In this document: positions 24,201-32,710 of the stretch, piece after piece | Layout: each line of letters starts with the position of its first letter | Numbering within the stretch: the stretch's first letter is position 1 | NCBI GenBank assembly: GCA_030550495.1 | Contig: JAUQPG010000009.1 | Span: 1 to 47,792, forward strand | From: Candidatus Bipolaricaulota bacterium | GTDB lineage: Bacteria; Bipolaricaulota; Bipolaricaulia; RBG-16-55-9; DRXL01 | Direction of reading: 5' to 3' | Length of the DNA stretch: 47,792 nucleotides | Made by a program: the position numbers and the translations under genes | The notes under the pieces: generated by a model | The model's database searches: none | Told to the model about the DNA's origin: nothing | The model's input: only the letters and a program-made list of their open reading frames with translations

Positions 24201-24976
24201 TACGGCCTGACGCGGCGCCTCACAAGCAGGGCCAAGAGTGCCCCAGTGATAAACCCTCCGGCGTGTGCCCAGTACGCGACCCCGCCGCCCTCGACCGGGC
24301 TGGAAATTCCCCCGACAAATTGCAAGATAAACCAGAAGCCCAACAGAAAGATCGCCGGCAGCTCGATCAATCTGACGAAGAACGGGAAGAGCGGCACGAG
24401 CGTCAGCACTCTCCCATAGGGAAAGAGTACAAAGTACGCCCCTAACACCCCCGAGATCGCCCCGCTGGCCCCGACCATCGGGATCACCGTGTTTGGATTC
24501 GTGAGAATCTGCGCGAAGGCTGCAGCTATGCCCGATAAAAGATAAAAGAGCATATACCCGAACCGCCCGAAGACGTCCTCAACGTTGTCGCCGAAGATCC
24601 ATAAGTACCACATATTCCCCAAGATATGCCAGAACCCCGCGTGCATGAACATCGCCGTCAGCAGCGTCAGCCAGATCGTGAAGGGCACCAGTGGAGGCAA
24701 GTCAGTCCCCCTGGTGATCTCGCAGGGCGTGACTCCGAAGCGGAATGTGAACTCGTCCTCGGCAGAGATCACCGAGAACCGAAGTTGGCTTGCCAAAGCC
24801 CTGGGGATCTCGCAGCCGGCCTGCTGCCACGCGCGTACCCACTGGCGCGTGTTCTCTGTCGCGGGAGTGTTGCTCAGCGAGAACTGATAGAGAAAGACCA
24901 AGATATTTATAATAATAATCGCGACGGTGACGACCGGAAACGAGCTGCTATGTCTATAGTCGCGCAGCGGGATCAT
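24188..24976 (-). CDS. Rhomboid family intramembrane serine protease
   Basis: A 262-residue membrane protease with six or seven helices. The nucleophile is in VGASGAISGVLGAY (GxSG), the catalytic His in YWAHAGGFITG, and HILGNMWYLWIFGDNVEDVFG is the conserved His/Asn helix. About 60 extra residues with two Cys (QAGCEIPRAL and GVTPCEITRG) lie between helix 1 and helix 2, so a disulfide in that outer loop is possible. The start codon lies 6 nt after a TAGACT box, so translation is expected from a leaderless mRNA. Confidence 0.95.
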   Translation of the reverse strand: MIPLRDYRHSSSFPVVTVAIIIINILVFLYQFSLSNTPATENTRQWVRAWQQAGCEIPRALASQLRFSVISAEDEFTFRFGVTPCEITRGTDLPPLVPFTIWLTLLTAMFMHAGFWHILGNMWYLWIFGDNVEDVFGRFGYMLFYLLSGIAAAFAQILTNPNTVIPMVGASGAISGVLGAYFVLFPYGRVLTLVPLFPFFVRLIELPAIFLLGFWFILQFVGGISSPVEGGGVAYWAHAGGFITGALLALLVRRRVRPYYFL

Positions 24977-24982
24977 AGAGTG

Positions 24983-25011
24983 AGTCTAGCACAGGAGGCT
25001 CTCTTTGGCAA
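24983..25011 (-). promoter_or_regulatory. Rhomboid gene promoter, leaderless type
   Basis: TTGCCA (complement of 25006-25011), a 17-bp spacer and TAGACT (complement of 24983-24988) end 6 nt before the ATG. The -35 abuts the palindromic repeat starting at 25012. Confidence 0.6.
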
Positions 25012-25094
25012 CCAGGCTTCGCCTGCACGCTGCGCGTGGGCTTCATCTTCGCCGGCTCTGGCCGGCGAAGGCGTACGGTCCAGGCGAAGCCTGG
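25012..25094 (+). repeat. Dispersed structured palindrome, copy 2
   Basis: Outer arms CCAGGCTTCGCCTG / CAGGCGAAGCCTGG, small hairpin CACGC-TGC-GCGTG, inner hairpin CTTCGCCGGC-TCTG-GCCGGCGAAG, and the shared GGCGTACGGTCC tail. It lies between the divergent rhomboid and mscS genes. Outer arms differ in sequence from copies 1 and 3 but still pair. Confidence 0.85.
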
Positions 25095-25134
25095 CTGGCG
25101 AAAGCAAGCTCAATCTGCTATAAAATCTAAGAGT

Positions 25135-26187
25135 ATGCAAGCACAGATCTCTCTCTGGGACTATCTGATTCCGACGCTCCTGCTGATCGTGTCCTTGGTC
25201 ATTGGGCTAGTGGGGCGGCGTTATCTCTTTCGCTATCTGCACATCTGGGCGCAGCGCACGACCTGGGAGTTCGACGATATCATTATCAATGCAACGCGCG
25301 GGCCCTTCGTGCTCTGGGTCGTCGCGCTGGGGATCTATTTCGCATTAGAGTTCTCAAAGCTGCCGGACGAACTTGTCGCACTCTTGGGGAAGATCCTCCT
25401 CGCTTTGGTCGTGCTCTCGATGACGCTTGTATTAGCGAATATTGTGAGCGCTCTCTTTCAGCGGGCGGTGGCACGAGGGGAGGTCGAAGCCCCAGCAACA
25501 AGCCTGACGAGAACGTTTATCAAGGTCGGTGTGATCATCGTCGGCTTGCTCGTGCTCTTGTCCACACTAGGGATCTCGATCACACCCATTCTGACAGCGT
25601 TTGGGATCGGAGGCTTGGCCGTTGCGCTGGCCTTGCAAGACACGCTGACTAATCTCTTTGCGGGGTTCAACGTCTCGATGGCTCGTCAGATCCGCGTCGG
25701 CGACTATATCAAATTAGACACTGGGCAAGAGGGTTACGTCACGGATATCAACTGGCGCACCACGAGCATCCGCGATTTTTCCAACAATCTCATTATTATT
25801 CCGAACGCCAAGCTCGCTCAAAGCATCATCACGAATTATTATATGCCGGACAAACCCGTGACGGTTCGCATCCCCGTGAGCGTCAGCTACAGCTCCGACC
25901 CAGAGCATGTCGAGCGTGTTTTATTAGAGATCGGGCAGCAAGCGATCCGGGAGATGCCCCAGCTCGACCCGAGCTTTGCTCCCGTGGTGCGTTTTACCAA
26001 TATGGGCGATTTCTCGCTTGATTTTCTCTTAGTCGTGCGGGCCAAGACGTTTGACGATCAGTTCAGTGCGCAGCACGAGCTGCGCAAGAGAATCTTGAAG
26101 AGACTCCGTGAGGAGGGCATCGAGATCCCGTTTCCGGTGCGCACAGTGTATCTCAGAAATGACCGTTATCAGACCCCGCCCAGATAG
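25135..26187 (+). CDS. mscS: Small-conductance mechanosensitive channel (MscS family)
   Basis: A 350-residue membrane channel that opens under hypo-osmotic tension. Three to four N-terminal helices are followed by the pore helix and beta domain: ITPILTAFGIGGLAVALALQ, DTLTNLFAGFNVSMARQI, VGDYIKLDTGQEGYVTDINWRTT, then NNLIIIPNAKLAQSIITNY. ATG 25135 is chosen over the frame beginning at 25036, because that extension is the translated palindrome and a TATAAA box lies just upstream of 25135. Its 3' end overlaps the convergent livF by 19 bp. Confidence 0.93.
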   Translation: MQAQISLWDYLIPTLLLIVSLVIGLVGRRYLFRYLHIWAQRTTWEFDDIIINATRGPFVLWVVALGIYFALEFSKLPDELVALLGKILLALVVLSMTLVLANIVSALFQRAVARGEVEAPATSLTRTFIKVGVIIVGLLVLLSTLGISITPILTAFGIGGLAVALALQDTLTNLFAGFNVSMARQIRVGDYIKLDTGQEGYVTDINWRTTSIRDFSNNLIIIPNAKLAQSIITNYYMPDKPVTVRIPVSVSYSSDPEHVERVLLEIGQQAIREMPQLDPSFAPVVRFTNMGDFSLDFLLVVRAKTFDDQFSAQHELRKRILKRLREEGIEIPFPVRTVYLRNDRYQTPPR

Positions 26188-26882
26188 ACTTGCTGTACGT
26201 GCGCATCCGCGCGGAATTCTTCAGGCGTGCCCTCTTTTACAATCATGCCCGTCTCCAGCAGATAGACCCGGTGCGCATGGGCTAGGGCAAACGGCACGTT
26301 CTGCTCAGCTAAGAGAATCGTGACCCCAGACTCGTTGATCTGCTTGAGCGCCTCAGCAATCGCCTTGCGCACAATCGGGGCCAGCCCCAGCGTCGGCTCG
26401 TCTAAGAGCAAGAGCTCCGGACGGCCCATCAGCGCCCGCCCGATGGCGAGCATTTGCTGCTCACCCCCAGAGAGCGTTCGCGCCATCTGGCGCTCGCGCT
26501 GCCGCAAGATGGGAAAGAGCTGATAGACCTTCTCCAGCTCGCTCTCCGGGTCGAAGCTTTTGAAGCGAAACGCACCCATCAAGAGATTGTCTTTGACGCT
26601 CATCTCTGGGAAGAGATGGCGGCCCTCCGGACAGTGAATCACTCCCAGCTGCACAACCTTGGCGGGATCGCGCGGTAGGGGAGCACCGTTGAAGTTGATG
26701 CGGCCCTCCCCGTCTTTGAGCCCAGAGATCGTGCGAAAGAGCGTGGTCTTGCCCGCCCCATTGGGCCCAATGATCGCGACGAACTCCCCTTGCGCAACCC
26801 TCAGACTGACGTTCTTCAAGACGTGCGCCTTGGCGTAGTACACGTTGAGATCCTCGATGACCAACACCTTAGAATCCACCAC
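26169..26882 (-). CDS. livF: Branched-chain amino acid-type ABC transporter ATPase (LivF)
   Basis: One of two ATPases of the Liv-type importer, 237 residues from GTG 26882. Walker A GPNGAGKTT, signature TLSGGEQQMLAIGRAL, Walker B LLLDEPTLGLAP and the switch LLAEQNVPFALAHAHR are intact. The open frame extends to ATG 26972, but that start would overlap livG by 104 bp. GTG 26882 or 26879 gives the usual LivF length and a short, coupled overlap of 11-14 bp. It is the last gene of livKHMGF. Confidence 0.93.
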   Translation of the reverse strand: MVDSKVLVIEDLNVYYAKAHVLKNVSLRVAQGEFVAIIGPNGAGKTTLFRTISGLKDGEGRINFNGAPLPRDPAKVVQLGVIHCPEGRHLFPEMSVKDNLLMGAFRFKSFDPESELEKVYQLFPILRQRERQMARTLSGGEQQMLAIGRALMGRPELLLLDEPTLGLAPIVRKAIAEALKQINESGVTILLAEQNVPFALAHAHRVYLLETGMIVKEGTPEEFRADAHVQQVYLGGV

Positions 26883-27621
26883 CGGCGAGATAGGCTTCTT
26901 GGACTTGGGGGTTACGTGCAACTTCTTCAGGGGTGCCTTCAGCGATCTTCTCCCCAAAGCAAAGGACGACAATTCGGTCGACTAAGCGCATCACCCCGCG
27001 CATATTGTGATCGACCAAGATGATCGTCTGGCCTTCGTCCCGAAGACTCGCGATCAAGTGGGAGATCTCGTCGACTTCGGCGTGGGACAGTCCCGCAAAT
27101 GGCTCATCGAGGAGCAGGAGTTCCGGGTCGGTGCCGATGGCGCGAGCAAGCTCTAAGCGTCTCAGCCCGCCTTGAGGGAGCATCCCCGGCAGCTCCTGGC
27201 GACAGATACAGCGGTTCTCATCGGAAGAATGCTCGCACAGGCCGGTGCGCTCACAGCTCTGGAGTGTCTTTGGAGTGGGATCGATGGCGCGGGTGAAGAT
27301 CTCATTGGGGATGGCCGAGATCTCGACGTTCTCATAGACGGTCTTTCGCGGGAAATACTGAGCGATCTGGAAGACCCGCGCGATCCCGGCGTTGACGATC
27401 TTATATGTCGGCCAATGGGTGATCTCTTGCCCCTTAAAGAAGATCTGGCCCCTGTCAGGCTTGAGTATTCCCATGATGAGATTGAAGACGGTGCTCTTGC
27501 CCGCGCCGTTGGGCCCGATCAGCCCTAAGATCTCTTGAGGTTCGACATGAAATGATAAATCTTTGACGGCCATCAGGCCCCCAAACGACTTGCGCAAGTT
27601 CTCGACTCGCAAGAGTGCCAT
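26869..27621 (-). CDS. livG: Branched-chain amino acid-type ABC transporter ATPase (LivG) with Cys-rich segment
   Basis: The second Liv ATPase, 250 residues from ATG 27621, 4 bp after livM. Walker A GPNGAGKST, Walker B LLLDEPFAGLSHAE and the switch LVDHNMRGVMRLVDR are normal. The part between the Q-loop (VFQIAQYFPRKTVYENV) and the signature (LPQGGLRRLELARAI) is unusual: instead of the common RAxELLxxVGL helix it has four cysteines at about 123, 129, 138 and 140 (C-x5-C-x8-C-x-C). This could bind a metal or be redox sensitive; no such role is established. Confidence 0.92.
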   Translation of the reverse strand: MALLRVENLRKSFGGLMAVKDLSFHVEPQEILGLIGPNGAGKSTVFNLIMGILKPDRGQIFFKGQEITHWPTYKIVNAGIARVFQIAQYFPRKTVYENVEISAIPNEIFTRAIDPTPKTLQSCERTGLCEHSSDENRCICRQELPGMLPQGGLRRLELARAIGTDPELLLLDEPFAGLSHAEVDEISHLIASLRDEGQTIILVDHNMRGVMRLVDRIVVLCFGEKIAEGTPEEVARNPQVQEAYLAGGGF

Positions 27622-27625
27622 GATG

Positions 27626-28681
27626 TCAGCCTCTTCGGATCTCCCCTCGCCTCTGTCTGAAAAGCCCCATAAGCAGCGGCAACAGCCCCTGGCGTGCAAA
27701 GAACAACAACACTAAGAGAAGCGCAAAGAAGATGAACGTTGCCCACCGCTCCAAAAACGAGAGTGCCAGCCCTTCTGCCCCAATAGGCAGCTTCCACTGG
27801 GCGATCTCGCGGATGAGCTGTTCGCCCCCGCGCACGAGAAAGCCGCCCCACAACGCCCCTACGATCGTCCCCATCCCACCGATCACGGATGCGACTATCA
27901 TCTCGATGGACGACGTCAGGGAGAGCAGGGAGTTGAAAAACACGGCCTCGTTCGTGTGCACGGAGAGCGCACCTCCTAGACCGACCACCGACGCGCTGAC
28001 TGCAAACGCAAAGATCTTGTATTTCGCGACATTGATCCCTGCGGCTTCGACAGCCTCTTCGTTCTCCCGAATCGCTTCTAATATTTTACCGATGCGCGAG
28101 GTGCTCAGCCAGACCAGGCCCACCCCCACAGCAGTCATCAGCACCCAGAAGAAATAGTAATTACAGTATTGATAGAGCCGGAACGAGTCGATGTGCAGGC
28201 GAGAGAGCAATCCTTCAAGAGTGTTGAGCAGAGAATCTTGGCACAGCGGTGTCACCCCGAACTTTCCTAGCTCCCCCCCCGTCCAGTCCGCTAAGATAAT
28301 CACTAAGCGCGCTGCAGCCAGGGGCAAGATCAGCGTTACTAAAGAGAAATACGGGCCGCGCAGGCGCAGCGCCGGCACGCTGAACAGCAACCCCGCCAGC
28401 ACGGCCATACTGACCCCGGTGGGCACCGTGGCCCAGATGGGCCATTTGAGATAGAGATTGAGTAACCCTGCCGTATAGCCGGAGACCGCCACAAAAAATA
28501 TATGTCCGAAGCTGATCTGCCCGGTCATCCCCGAGAGGATATCCCAGCCCATGGCGTACACCGCGAAGAGCTGGGCATACATCAGAGTGGTCATCCACTT
28601 GGAGGGCAAGAAGGGGCCGACCGCACCGGCAACGATCACCGTCAGTCCTAAGAGGACGAATTTGAGCGTGCGCAGGCTCAT
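27626..28681 (-). CDS. livM: Branched-chain amino acid-type ABC permease (LivM)
   Basis: A 351-residue membrane permease with about ten helices. The family signatures SGMTGQISFGHIFFVAVSGYTAG, LRGPYFSLVTL, AIRENEEAVEAAGINVAKYK (ATPase-docking loop) and VIGGMGTIVGALWGG are present. A short insert near residues 139-170 contains two Cys and faces the loop before a helix. It overlaps livH by 4 bp (ATGA) and runs into livG after 4 bp. Confidence 0.95.
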   Translation of the reverse strand: MSLRTLKFVLLGLTVIVAGAVGPFLPSKWMTTLMYAQLFAVYAMGWDILSGMTGQISFGHIFFVAVSGYTAGLLNLYLKWPIWATVPTGVSMAVLAGLLFSVPALRLRGPYFSLVTLILPLAAARLVIILADWTGGELGKFGVTPLCQDSLLNTLEGLLSRLHIDSFRLYQYCNYYFFWVLMTAVGVGLVWLSTSRIGKILEAIRENEEAVEAAGINVAKYKIFAFAVSASVVGLGGALSVHTNEAVFFNSLLSLTSSIEMIVASVIGGMGTIVGALWGGFLVRGGEQLIREIAQWKLPIGAEGLALSFLERWATFIFFALLLVLLFFARQGLLPLLMGLFRQRRGEIRRG

Positions 28682-29592
28682 TCCGTCCTCCCGAACAGCC
28701 CTTCGGGCTTAATGAATAAGATCGCGATCAAGACCAAGAGCGATGAAACTCCCACCCACGACGATCCCAGAAACTCAAAGCACCGGAAGTCCGCAGCGCA
28801 GACGCGCACCGACGGTGAATAAGTCATGAGCACTTCGAGAAACCCGATGAGATACGCCGCAACGATGGACCCTTTGAGGCTCCCCAGCCCGCCAACTACT
28901 ACTATAGCGAAACTGATAATTAACGGATCACGCCACATGAACGGGTCGAGCTTCACCCAGGAAGCGAAAAAGAACCCGGCGATCCCCGCTAACGCGCCGG
29001 AGATCGCCCACGTGAGCGTGTAGACTTTTTTCACGTCGATACCCACAAGGGCTGCGCCCTCTTGGTCTTGGGCTGTAGCTAGTATGACCTTGCCCCAGCG
29101 CGCGCGGTGCACGAAGAGCCAAAAGAGCAGAATCGCAAGCCACGACGCACCAAACGCGATGATGCGATTCGTGATGACGGTCGTCTTATGAATCTCGACG
29201 CTGCCGCTTACAAACGGCGCCAAGAGCTGGGTATTGGTGGTGAAGAAGATTTTTATCAGCTCTTCGATGAGGAGTGCGCAGGCGAGCGTAGCGATCAGCG
29301 TGACGATGGGCGAGCGCTGCACATGACGGACTAAGCCGTGATAGAGCACTATCCCCAACAGTGTGCAGACCACGACAGCCAGCGCAAAAGCGCTATATAA
29401 ATTCCAGTGGAGATACTGCTGGGCGAACCACGCGGTGTACGCGCCGACCATCAAGAACGCCCCGTGGGCTAAGTTCAAGACACGCCCGACCCCGAAGATC
29501 ATCGTAAACCCGAGAGCCACAAGGGCGTAGAGCGCACTGATTAAGACCGAATAGATAACAATGCGTTCAGCGATAACGAACACTTGGTCCAT
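28678..29592 (-). CDS. livH: Branched-chain amino acid-type ABC permease (LivH)
   Basis: A 304-residue membrane permease with the LivH motifs SALYALVALGFTMIFGVGRVLNLAHGAFLMVGAY, ATAQDQEGAALVGIDVKKVY (docking loop) and VVGGLGSLKGSIVAAYLIG. ATG 29592 is chosen because it lies directly before the first helix; the longer frame from 29757 would overlap livK and read the intergenic palindrome. A loop before the C-terminus has two Cys (VCAADFRC) that may pair outside the membrane. Confidence 0.95.
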   Translation of the reverse strand: MDQVFVIAERIVIYSVLISALYALVALGFTMIFGVGRVLNLAHGAFLMVGAYTAWFAQQYLHWNLYSAFALAVVVCTLLGIVLYHGLVRHVQRSPIVTLIATLACALLIEELIKIFFTTNTQLLAPFVSGSVEIHKTTVITNRIIAFGASWLAILLFWLFVHRARWGKVILATAQDQEGAALVGIDVKKVYTLTWAISGALAGIAGFFFASWVKLDPFMWRDPLIISFAIVVVGGLGSLKGSIVAAYLIGFLEVLMTYSPSVRVCAADFRCFEFLGSSWVGVSSLLVLIAILFIKPEGLFGRTE

Positions 29593-29599
29593 AATTTTT

Positions 29600-29629
29600 A
29601 GTAGGGGCATACGGCCGTACGCCCCTACT
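29600..29629 (-). repeat. 30-bp palindrome between livK and livH
   Basis: Arms AGTAGGGGC / GCCCCTACT with the centre TACGGCCGTA form a perfect palindrome apart from one A-C mismatch pair. It lies 3 bp after the livK stop and 7 bp before livH. There is no T-run, so it looks like an mRNA-stabilising or processing hairpin that keeps the binding-protein message more abundant than the permeases. Confidence 0.75.
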
Positions 29630-29632
29630 GGC

Positions 29633-31078
29633 TTATCCAACGAAGCATTTTGCCACACTGCGGGCGAACGCCTGCCATGCTTCAAATCGTCCGCCCTTGG
29701 GCTTGCCCTTCTTCTTCCAATCTTCGACAGCTGCTTTATATGTTGTAGCTGCTGCACTGATGCACGCGTCTATGCTGACGGGGTTGCCCTCTTCATCGGC
29801 GCGCAGCCGATACTGCTTGGGCCAGATCACGACGCGCAGCGGGTCCTTCTCGGGGTTCGCCTTCAAGGGATCTTTCGCAAGCGTCGTCCACAGCACCCAC
29901 TTAGCAACTACGTAGTCAGATCCATACTTGGGGTCGTGGGGATAGATATCGTTCTTATCTCGGAACTGCACCCGCCCCACTGTGCCGACGTAGTCCGTCT
30001 TTTCCAATTCTTCGACGAGCTTGTCGGGATCGGTGCTCTTGGCGCGATCCATCGCTTCTTTGAGAATAAAGAGCGCATCGTATGTGGTGAACGCCGTGTA
30101 GAGCGGGCGGGACGGCGCAGATCCCCCGAAACGTTCTATATACGCTTGGAAGAACGGGAGCGTCTTGGGTGTGAGGGGCGTCTCGCCGGTAGCAGCATCA
30201 GCATAGGCATGGCCCATCACACGCCCACCGGTGCTCTTCCAATACTCGAACGCTTGGCCTTCCGTAATGATCCCGATGACCGGCGCGTCGACTTTGAGTT
30301 CGTACGTCTGGCCCACAAAGGGCACCCCCGGGTTGAACGCAAATCCCGGGATGATCGCATCGGCGTCGGAATCCCCGATCTGCTGAAGGATCGCGTTGAA
30401 GTCCGGGTTGTTGATGGGGAAGTTAATCGCCTTGGCAATCTGTACCCCGGCTTCCGATGGCAATCGCTCTTGGAGGAGCTTGAGAAAATCCCGCCCGAAG
30501 TTGCTGTCCTCCATCACTAATGCGACTTTCTGCACCCCAAGCTCATCTTTCATCAGGCCCTTGACCATGCCTACGGTGTCTTGGGCCAGAACTTCGCTGT
30601 TGAGCATCAGACGAAAATAATATTTATATTTTTCATAGTCGCTCTTGACCAGCTCGCTGAACTGCTTCCCGCTAGTGCCCGTATTTAAGAAGGGCTTTTT
30701 CAGGCGCGCCAGCGAGGGCATAATCCCCATGACTGCCTCATCGAGAAAGCCCCCAACAATGGCTTGAGCGCCCTTCTGGACCAGCTCTTCGTAGGCCGCG
30801 CGTGCCACATCCCCACGAAGGACTTGGTCGTCCCGAATTAGCCCGTCCATGGTGAGCTTGGGCGGTGGAAGCTTCTTGTCGTCAACTAATTTGTTGATCT
30901 CGTCGATGGCCAACAGAGCGCCGCGCACCATAGCGCGCCCCACATCCAACAGATCAATAGGGCCGATCAGCCCGACCTTCACCGGAGGCTGTTGGCCCCA
31001 GCCCAACACTGAGCTCAGCGTTAGCGTCCCTGCCCCAACGCCGAGCGCCTTCAAAAACATACGGCGATTCATCCTCAT
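29633..31078 (-). CDS. livK: Tat-exported branched-chain amino acid-type binding protein (LivK-like)
   Basis: A 481-residue periplasmic-binding-fold type I protein. NRRMFLKALGVGAG near the N-terminus is a twin-arginine (Tat) signal, unusual since LivK proteins are mostly Sec-exported. The mature protein starts PPVKVGLIGPIDLLDVGRAM and has the expected INEL-like ligand domain (GAQAIVGGFLDEAVMGI, NTGTSGKQF). ATG 31078 is chosen because GGAGGA is correctly spaced. The ligand need not be an amino acid: the family also takes up urea, amides and aromatic acids, and the genes ahead encode an enolase-superfamily enzyme. Confidence 0.92.
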   Translation of the reverse strand: MRMNRRMFLKALGVGAGTLTLSSVLGWGQQPPVKVGLIGPIDLLDVGRAMVRGALLAIDEINKLVDDKKLPPPKLTMDGLIRDDQVLRGDVARAAYEELVQKGAQAIVGGFLDEAVMGIMPSLARLKKPFLNTGTSGKQFSELVKSDYEKYKYYFRLMLNSEVLAQDTVGMVKGLMKDELGVQKVALVMEDSNFGRDFLKLLQERLPSEAGVQIAKAINFPINNPDFNAILQQIGDSDADAIIPGFAFNPGVPFVGQTYELKVDAPVIGIITEGQAFEYWKSTGGRVMGHAYADAATGETPLTPKTLPFFQAYIERFGGSAPSRPLYTAFTTYDALFILKEAMDRAKSTDPDKLVEELEKTDYVGTVGRVQFRDKNDIYPHDPKYGSDYVVAKWVLWTTLAKDPLKANPEKDPLRVVIWPKQYRLRADEEGNPVSIDACISAAATTYKAAVEDWKKKGKPKGGRFEAWQAFARSVAKCFVG

Positions 31079-31140
31079 AGCTCGTCCTCCTCCGGCACTC
31101 TGTTTGTTTATCTTAGCCGTTTGCTGGGGGCTTCTGCAAG

Positions 31141-32268
31141 TCACCCCTTGGCGGAGCGCGCTATCGCCTCTTCGTCGAGTTCGACCCCAAGCCCCGGCCC
31201 CGACGGGACTGTGATATAGCCGTCCGGGTCAACCGTCAAGGGCTTCTTCAAGAAGAAATCGCGCGCTTGGGGCGTCCAGCCTGGCGGTTCGTAGGGGAAC
31301 TCGGCCCACTCGCAGTTTGGGCACGCCCCCATTATTTGGAGATTCGCAGCTAAGCCCAGTCCGCTTGTCCACGTATGGGGAGCGATGCGCAGTCCAAAAG
31401 CTTCGGCCATAGACGCGATTTTCTTCGCCGTCAAAATACCGCCAGAGAGCGTGGCATCTGGCTGCAGAATATCTACGCACTGATTGAGAATCAGCTCGCG
31501 AAACTCGTGCAGATCCGAGTTCATCTCCCCGCCAGCGAGCGCGATCCCCACTCTTTGACGCAGCAGCCGATAGCTGTGATAGTCGTTCTTCTCTAACGGC
31601 TCTTCGAGCCAGAGCACGCCCAGTTCTTTGAGTTCTTCGGCAACGCGCTGCGCTGTCGCCAAATCCCAATGCGGGGCTTCGCCCAGGCCCGCTACGCGCC
31701 AGCCCATGTTCGCATCTACCATCAGATCTATCTTTGGGAAGTGCTCGCGCACCGCGCGGGCAACTTTCATATCGTCACGCCAATCCATACTGTGAAATCT
31801 CAGCTTGACTGCACGGAAGCCTATCTTCTGAATCTGCTCGACATACTCTAAGCGCTCTTCGACGCCCTTCAGCTCCCCCGTGCTCGCATAGGCTTTGATG
31901 CGCTCTTGATAGCCCCCTAAGAGCTTATAGACTGGGACGTTCAACGCTTTGCCGATAATATCCCACAGCGCCGGCTCGACGTACCATAATCTCAGCCCGA
32001 GAAACGTCGCCGAGCGCAAGATTTTTATAATCTCTTCGACGTTGAACGGATCTCGCCCCAATAGAAACGGCGCAAGCAGCTCGCCGAGCTTTGCGCCCTC
32101 CTGCCCGAAGGCGAACCCCGCGGAGTAGCCCTTAATCCCCTCGTCGGTCTCAAGAATCACGAGATTGACTCGGTGGAACGCTTGGGGATACCCTGGCAGC
32201 CACGCGGGATAGAACGGCTGCTCCAAAGGGTACTCTAAGAGCTTGACCGTGACATTAGTGATGCGCAC
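31141..32268 (-). CDS. Mandelate racemase/muconate-lactonizing enzyme family protein
   Basis: A 375-residue enolase-superfamily enzyme that abstracts a proton alpha to a carboxylate. The capping domain is followed by a barrel with KLRF (strand 2 base), DANMGW, EEP and GGE (Mg2+ ligands) and APHTW, whose His on the later strand is typical of the mandelate racemase subgroup, including acid-sugar dehydratases. The reaction is not fixed by sequence. It starts with GTG, sharing one base with the stop of the SCP2 gene (TAGTG), and ends 62 bp before livK, so uptake and processing of one carboxylic acid is a fair inference. Confidence 0.9.
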   Translation of the reverse strand: MRITNVTVKLLEYPLEQPFYPAWLPGYPQAFHRVNLVILETDEGIKGYSAGFAFGQEGAKLGELLAPFLLGRDPFNVEEIIKILRSATFLGLRLWYVEPALWDIIGKALNVPVYKLLGGYQERIKAYASTGELKGVEERLEYVEQIQKIGFRAVKLRFHSMDWRDDMKVARAVREHFPKIDLMVDANMGWRVAGLGEAPHWDLATAQRVAEELKELGVLWLEEPLEKNDYHSYRLLRQRVGIALAGGEMNSDLHEFRELILNQCVDILQPDATLSGGILTAKKIASMAEAFGLRIAPHTWTSGLGLAANLQIMGACPNCEWAEFPYEPPGWTPQARDFFLKKPLTVDPDGYITVPSGPGLGVELDEEAIARSAKG

Positions 32269-32672
32269 TAGGGCTGCACTCCCTTCTCGGCCAAGAATTT
32301 CTTATAGACTTCAATGGCCTGAGGCATGGTGCGCGTGAGCTGCATAATGCCGCTGACTTTGCCCTTGGGCTGGATGAGTCTCTTGGTGAACGCGAGCATC
32401 GCGTTCTCTTGGCCCGTATAGAGCTTGTGAAAGAGATCTGCCGTGAGCGTCAGAGACGCGCCCTCTTCGCCGCCAGGGTGGGTCTCACAGATCTGCATAG
32501 CCTCGCCGCGGGCGTCGACCCAAAAGTCAATATCGGGCTGCTTGATGTGAATCCCAATCAGCATCTTGAGCGCTGACCAGCCCTCATAGATCTCTTTGAC
32601 GTCTTTGAGACGGTTGGCGAACTCCAGCACGAACTGCTTCGCTTGTTGCGGGTCTGTGTATGGGAAGCCCAT
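32268..32672 (-). CDS. SCP2 sterol-binding domain protein
   Basis: A 134-residue single-domain protein with the SCP2 pattern: SLTLTADLFHKLYTGQENAMLAFTKRLIQPKGK followed by a helix (SGIMQLTRTMPQAIEVYKKFL). Family members bind lipids or hydrophobic ligands, and bacterial copies are mostly uncharacterised. ATG 32672 is chosen over GTG 32678 since AGGAGG lies 5 nt before it and overlaps the GTG. Translation is coupled to the next gene. Confidence 0.85.
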   Translation of the reverse strand: MGFPYTDPQQAKQFVLEFANRLKDVKEIYEGWSALKMLIGIHIKQPDIDFWVDARGEAMQICETHPGGEEGASLTLTADLFHKLYTGQENAMLAFTKRLIQPKGKVSGIMQLTRTMPQAIEVYKKFLAEKGVQP

Positions 32673-32710
32673 ACGCACCTCCTCAATATTAAGCTGTTAG
32701 CGATCAGCCG

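Noticed and set aside
25036-25134. N-terminal extension of MscS through palindrome copy 2
   Set aside because: ATG 25135 has a nearby -10-like box and begins the usual MscS N-terminus, so unlike ThiP the repeat need not be translated here.
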